From: Balneolaceae bacterium
GTDB lineage: Bacteria; Bacteroidota; Rhodothermia; Balneolales; Balneolaceae
Direction of reading: 5' to 3'
Assembly (NCBI GenBank): GCA_007134665.1
Contig: SLKH01000241.1
Span: 1-10,507 of the forward strand
Length of the DNA stretch: 10,507 bases
Position numbers and translations under genes: made by a program. The notes beneath the pieces are model-generated. The model had not been told where the DNA came from. It worked only from the letters and a program-made list of their open reading frames with translations, and ran no database searches. Within the stretch, counting starts at the first letter, position 1, and every line of letters starts with the position of its first letter. Shown one piece after another: positions 8,240 to 10,507 of the stretch.

Positions 8240-8311
8240 ATATTGGATAGAATTTCCCTCTTTATTATATAACATATTTGCAAAGAAAAAATTTTCTATC
8301 CATATCAATAT
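8240..8311. repeat. Interrupted inverted repeat upstream of the CHRD gene, with possible promoter in between
   Basis: ATATTGGATAGAA (8240-8252) pairs with TTCTATC (8294-8300) plus CAATAT (8306-8311), which is interrupted by 5 bases. The innermost 8 bp (8245-8252 with 8294-8301) are perfect. On the minus strand, between and beside the arms, a possible Bacteroidota-type promoter is seen: ATTG (8309-8306), a 17-nt spacer, then TTTCTTTG (8288-8281; 7 of 8 to TAnnTTTG allowing free n positions). This would start transcription about 50 nt before the CHRD start. The arms could be paired binding sites around that promoter. Both calls are tentative. Confidence 0.35.
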
Positions 8312-8330
8312 TTGTTTGAGCTCACATTAT

Positions 8331-10085
8331 CTATGTATCAAGCCATTTCCTGAATTCAGATAAAGTATATGTATTAATTACCCGTTCCTTATTAAACTGG
8401 CCCTTCCGGGCAATCATAACCCCATACCGGATATCATCAATGCCATCTATGGTATGGGCATCCGGCCCAATGCAGGTCTTTAATCCTGATTCACGTGCCT
8501 TCGTTCCATGGCGCCAGTCAAGGTCAAGCCGCCAGGGGTTCGCATTGATTTCAATCAGTGTATCGTGTTGCACCGCCCAATCGATCAGTTGATTCATATC
8601 GAGTTTGCTGGCATCCCTGCGCAGCAATAACCGGCCTGTCGGGTGTCCCAAAATTCTTGTTGCGGGATGTTCAATTGCTTTATAAAACCGCTCCATCATT
8701 GATTTAAGAGGCATTTCAAGGCCGGAATGAATACTTGCAATGACAAAATCAAACTGCTCAAGCAACTCATCCGGGTAATCAAGTGAACCGTCACTCAAAA
8801 TATCAGATTCGATCCCCTTAAAAATGGTAAATGAGTGACCTTCATTAGCCAGCATACGATTTAACTCTTCAATTTCTGTCCACTGTTTCTGAACCTCATC
8901 GATAGTCAAACCGCCTGCATAAGCTGCTGTTTTCGAATGATCAGTTATACCAAGATACGAATACCCTTTTGCCAGACAGGCCCTGGCCATCTGTTCAATC
9001 GTATTTTTGCCGTCACTCCAGGTGCTGTGAGCATGGATAACTCCCTGGATATCGTCCATTTCAACCAGTGACATTGACTCATGTTCTTCAAAATACCCGA
9101 GCTCCCCCCAGTTTTCTCTCAATTCGGGCGGCACAAAATGAAGGTCCAGTTTTTGATAGATATCTTCTTCCGATTTATAGTCAACCGGTTGATCAAAGTC
9201 GGTTTCGCCATCTTTTGTCAACTTAAACAGGCCGTACTCATTAAGCGACATCTTTCTTGCTCGTGCTCTCTGCCGCATTCCGACATTATGCTCTTTACTG
9301 CCTGTAAAATACATCAAAGCCGCCGGAAACTGGTTTGGCTGAACAATCCTCAGGTCAACCTGTCGTCCTTCGCCTGTTCTTATTGAGCTTTTGGTCTCCC
9401 CTCTGCCAAGCACCTCTACAACCAGATCATGGTTGACAAATGCATCAAAAATCCCGATTGCCTTATCCGCTTCTGCTCCGACAAGGATATCGATATCACC
9501 AATTGTCTCTTTTCTGCGCCTCAGTGAACCTGCCACTTCTATTTGTTCCACGCCATCCTGTTCTTCCAGATAAGCTTTCATCACATCAGCAATTTCGAAT
9601 GCTTCACTCAGCAGGCATCGTTCCCCGAATTGTTGTAACCATTCGATAGATTTTAATATCTTCTTTGCTGATTTATCACCCAGTCCCGAAAGGCTGGCAA
9701 CCCGCCCATCCTCACATGTGGTTTTCAATTCATCCATCCCGGTAATACCCAGTTCCTTGTGGATCTTGACGATATTTTTCGGGCCTAACCCGGAAATGTT
9801 CAGCCACTCAATCAATCCCTTCGGAACTTTCTCTTTAAGATTGTCGAGAACGGGAATCGAACCATTTTCAGCATAGCTATAAATATCTTCAGCAATCGAT
9901 TTTCCAATTCCTTTCAGGTCAGTAAGATTCCGGTTCTCAATATACTCCATTACCGGATTATTCAGGGATTCGATTGTCTGAGCTGCCCTGTCGAAAGCGA
10001 TGGCCCGAAACCGGTTTTCACCGGCAAGCTGCATCAGGTTATAGATTTCCCGCAATTTTTCAGCAATTTCCTGGTTCGTCGGCAT
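8331..10085 (-). CDS. polX: DNA polymerase/3'-5' exonuclease PolX
   Basis: A 584-residue bacterial family X polymerase, close to the roughly 570 residues of the Bacillus enzyme. Such enzymes fill short gaps in base-excision repair and carry a manganese-dependent nuclease in the PHP domain. The N-terminal helix-hairpin-helix part has L-K-G-I-G-K-S at 57-63, L-N-I-S-G-L-G-P-K at 95-103 and L-S-G-L-G-D-K at 132-138. The nucleotidyltransferase palm has A-G-S-L-R-R-R (185-191), the metal pair Asp197/Asp199 in G-D-I-D-I-L-V, and the third Asp244 in Q-V-D-L-R. The PHP domain (about 345-584) has H-A-H-S (351-354), Asp358, T-D-H-S (381-384), Glu426, S-I-H-S-G (451-455), G-H-P-T-G-R (480-485), E-I-N-A-N (512-516) and P-D-A-H (541-544). 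Both active sites look complete. The ATG at 10085 begins M-P-T-N-Q-E-I-A, as expected for the family. It is separated from both same-strand neighbours by more than 100 bp, so it is probably its own unit. Confidence 0.96.
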   Translation of the reverse strand: MPTNQEIAEKLREIYNLMQLAGENRFRAIAFDRAAQTIESLNNPVMEYIENRNLTDLKGIGKSIAEDIYSYAENGSIPVLDNLKEKVPKGLIEWLNISGLGPKNIVKIHKELGITGMDELKTTCEDGRVASLSGLGDKSAKKILKSIEWLQQFGERCLLSEAFEIADVMKAYLEEQDGVEQIEVAGSLRRRKETIGDIDILVGAEADKAIGIFDAFVNHDLVVEVLGRGETKSSIRTGEGRQVDLRIVQPNQFPAALMYFTGSKEHNVGMRQRARARKMSLNEYGLFKLTKDGETDFDQPVDYKSEEDIYQKLDLHFVPPELRENWGELGYFEEHESMSLVEMDDIQGVIHAHSTWSDGKNTIEQMARACLAKGYSYLGITDHSKTAAYAGGLTIDEVQKQWTEIEELNRMLANEGHSFTIFKGIESDILSDGSLDYPDELLEQFDFVIASIHSGLEMPLKSMMERFYKAIEHPATRILGHPTGRLLLRRDASKLDMNQLIDWAVQHDTLIEINANPWRLDLDWRHGTKARESGLKTCIGPDAHTIDGIDDIRYGVMIARKGQFNKERVINTYTLSEFRKWLDT

Positions 10086-10160
10086 ATCGGTTTCGATTTG
10101 TTATTTCTGTTCTGTCAGTTAAACCCAAAGAAGTCGTTAGACCTATTTTGCACTATGGGC

Positions 10161-10187
10161 AAATTGTCTTTGTTTCAATGACAATTT
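10161..10187. repeat. Inverted repeat upstream of polX (8-bp arms, 11-nt loop)
   Basis: AAATTGTC at 10161-10168 pairs perfectly with GACAATTT at 10180-10187 across an 11-base loop. It lies about 75-100 nt upstream of the polX start. No run of T follows on either strand and the stem is AT-rich, so it is a poor terminator for the kinase gene; an operator-like dyad is equally possible. Its right arm is part of the 16-bp repeat shared with 551-566. The 206-bp gap 10086-10291 otherwise holds only a 7-base direct repeat, GGACAAG, at 10218-10224 and 10258-10264. Confidence 0.45.
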
Positions 10188-10195
10188 TGGATTAA
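10180..10195 (-). repeat. Right copy of the 16-bp inverted repeat (partner at 551-566)
   Basis: The minus strand here reads TTAATCCAAAATTGTC, identical to the plus strand at 551-566. It lies 95-110 nt upstream of the polX start. The left copy lies 86-128 nt upstream of the esterase-like gene, depending on which start is used, but in the opposite orientation relative to its gene. Both copies are intergenic. Confidence 0.5.
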
Positions 10196-10291
10196 TCAGG
10201 AATATACCCCGACTACAGGACAAGAAAAATGTGAACTCCGACTTATCCAAATTTTCCGGACAAGGAGGCGGGAATACAGAAATGAGCAGAA

Positions 10292-10507
10292 TCAGCCGGG
10301 GAAGTGCGCTATAAAAGTAGCTCCCTCACCCTCTTCACTTTCACATATTATATGACCGCCAATCTCTGCCATCTGATCGAACACGATTGATAAGCCAAGC
10401 CCAGTTGACGTTTCGCCACCTGTCGGCCGCGTGCTGAGTTTTTGATATTTTCTGAAAAGTTTTGACTTCTCGGATTCCTTAATTCCATAACCCTCATCCT
10501 CAACTTC
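10292..10507 (-). CDS. Sensor histidine kinase, C-terminal end only (cut by window edge)
   Basis: Only the last 71 residues are inside the window; the frame is open to base 10507. They are the end of a HATPase_c domain: G1-like D-E-G-Y-G-I at residues 4-9 of the fragment, the F-box region L-F-R-K-Y-Q-K-L-S at 17-25, T-G-G-E-T-S-T-G-L-G-L-S-I (29-41, the G2 box), then a closing beta strand, G-A-T-F-I-A-H-F-P, just before the stop. The K-L-S-x-R-P-T-G-G-E-x-S-T-G-L-G-L form is common in kinases of Bacteroidota and related phyla. No receiver domain follows the ATPase. The sensor part and the phosphoacceptor His lie outside, so the signal and partner cannot be stated. It is not part of the TPR kinase at 600-2819. 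Confidence 0.9.
   Translation of the reverse strand, partial: EVEDEGYGIKESEKSKLFRKYQKLSTRPTGGETSTGLGLSIVFDQMAEIGGHIICESEEGEGATFIAHFPG

Noticed and set aside
8222..8308. Upstream start for the CHRD protein at 8308
   Set aside because: It would place 29 residues before a clear signal peptide and run through the likely promoter region.
551..10195. The 9.6-kb segment as a transposon or integrated element bounded by the 16-bp inverted repeat
   Set aside because: It contains metH, metF and polX, with no recombinase or transposase and no target-site duplication visible at the outer edges.
10086..10291. Terminator for the right-edge kinase gene
   Set aside because: The only good stem (10161-10187) is AT-rich, more than 100 bp past the stop and lacks a T-run.

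Overview
The window reads as ordinary chromosome from a moderate-GC, Bacteroidota-like bacterium; the Balneolota/Rhodothermota side is possible. Support for this comes from a periplasmic-TPR histidine kinase, signal peptides ending in the A-Q style, genes with almost no Shine-Dalgarno signal, and few operons. The lineage is inferred from protein style only. No rRNA, tRNA, CRISPR, phage or transposase gene is visible.

Layout, left to right. (1) 1-438, minus: 5' part of an exported erythromycin-esterase-family protein, cut by the left edge. (2) 600-2819, minus: membrane sensor histidine kinase with a signal peptide, about six TPRs, one membrane helix and a HisKA/HATPase core; no response regulator lies beside it. 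(3) 3045-6734, minus: full-length cobalamin-dependent methionine synthase (metH). (4) 6824-7783, plus: 5,10-methylenetetrahydrofolate reductase (metF), divergent from metH across an 89-bp gap. (5) 7787-8221, minus: small exported CHRD-domain protein, convergent with metF with 3 bp between the stop codons. (6) 8331-10085, minus: PolX, a family X DNA polymerase with a PHP nuclease domain. (7) 10292-10507, minus: C-terminal end of a second histidine kinase, cut by the right edge.

How the genes fit together: metF and metH form one functional unit. MetF makes 5-methyl-tetrahydrofolate, and MetH uses it to methylate homocysteine to methionine through cob(I)alamin. The other genes are functionally unrelated (DNA repair, signalling, two exported proteins) and most look like single transcription units.

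No gap between genes exceeds 300 bases. The gaps hold no convincing rho-independent terminator or riboswitch. They do hold several short dyads, and a 16-bp perfect inverted repeat with one copy at 551-566 and the other at 10180-10195, both upstream of minus-strand genes. I did not find a convincing undescribed system; the non-coding repeats are the part least explained by the annotation.
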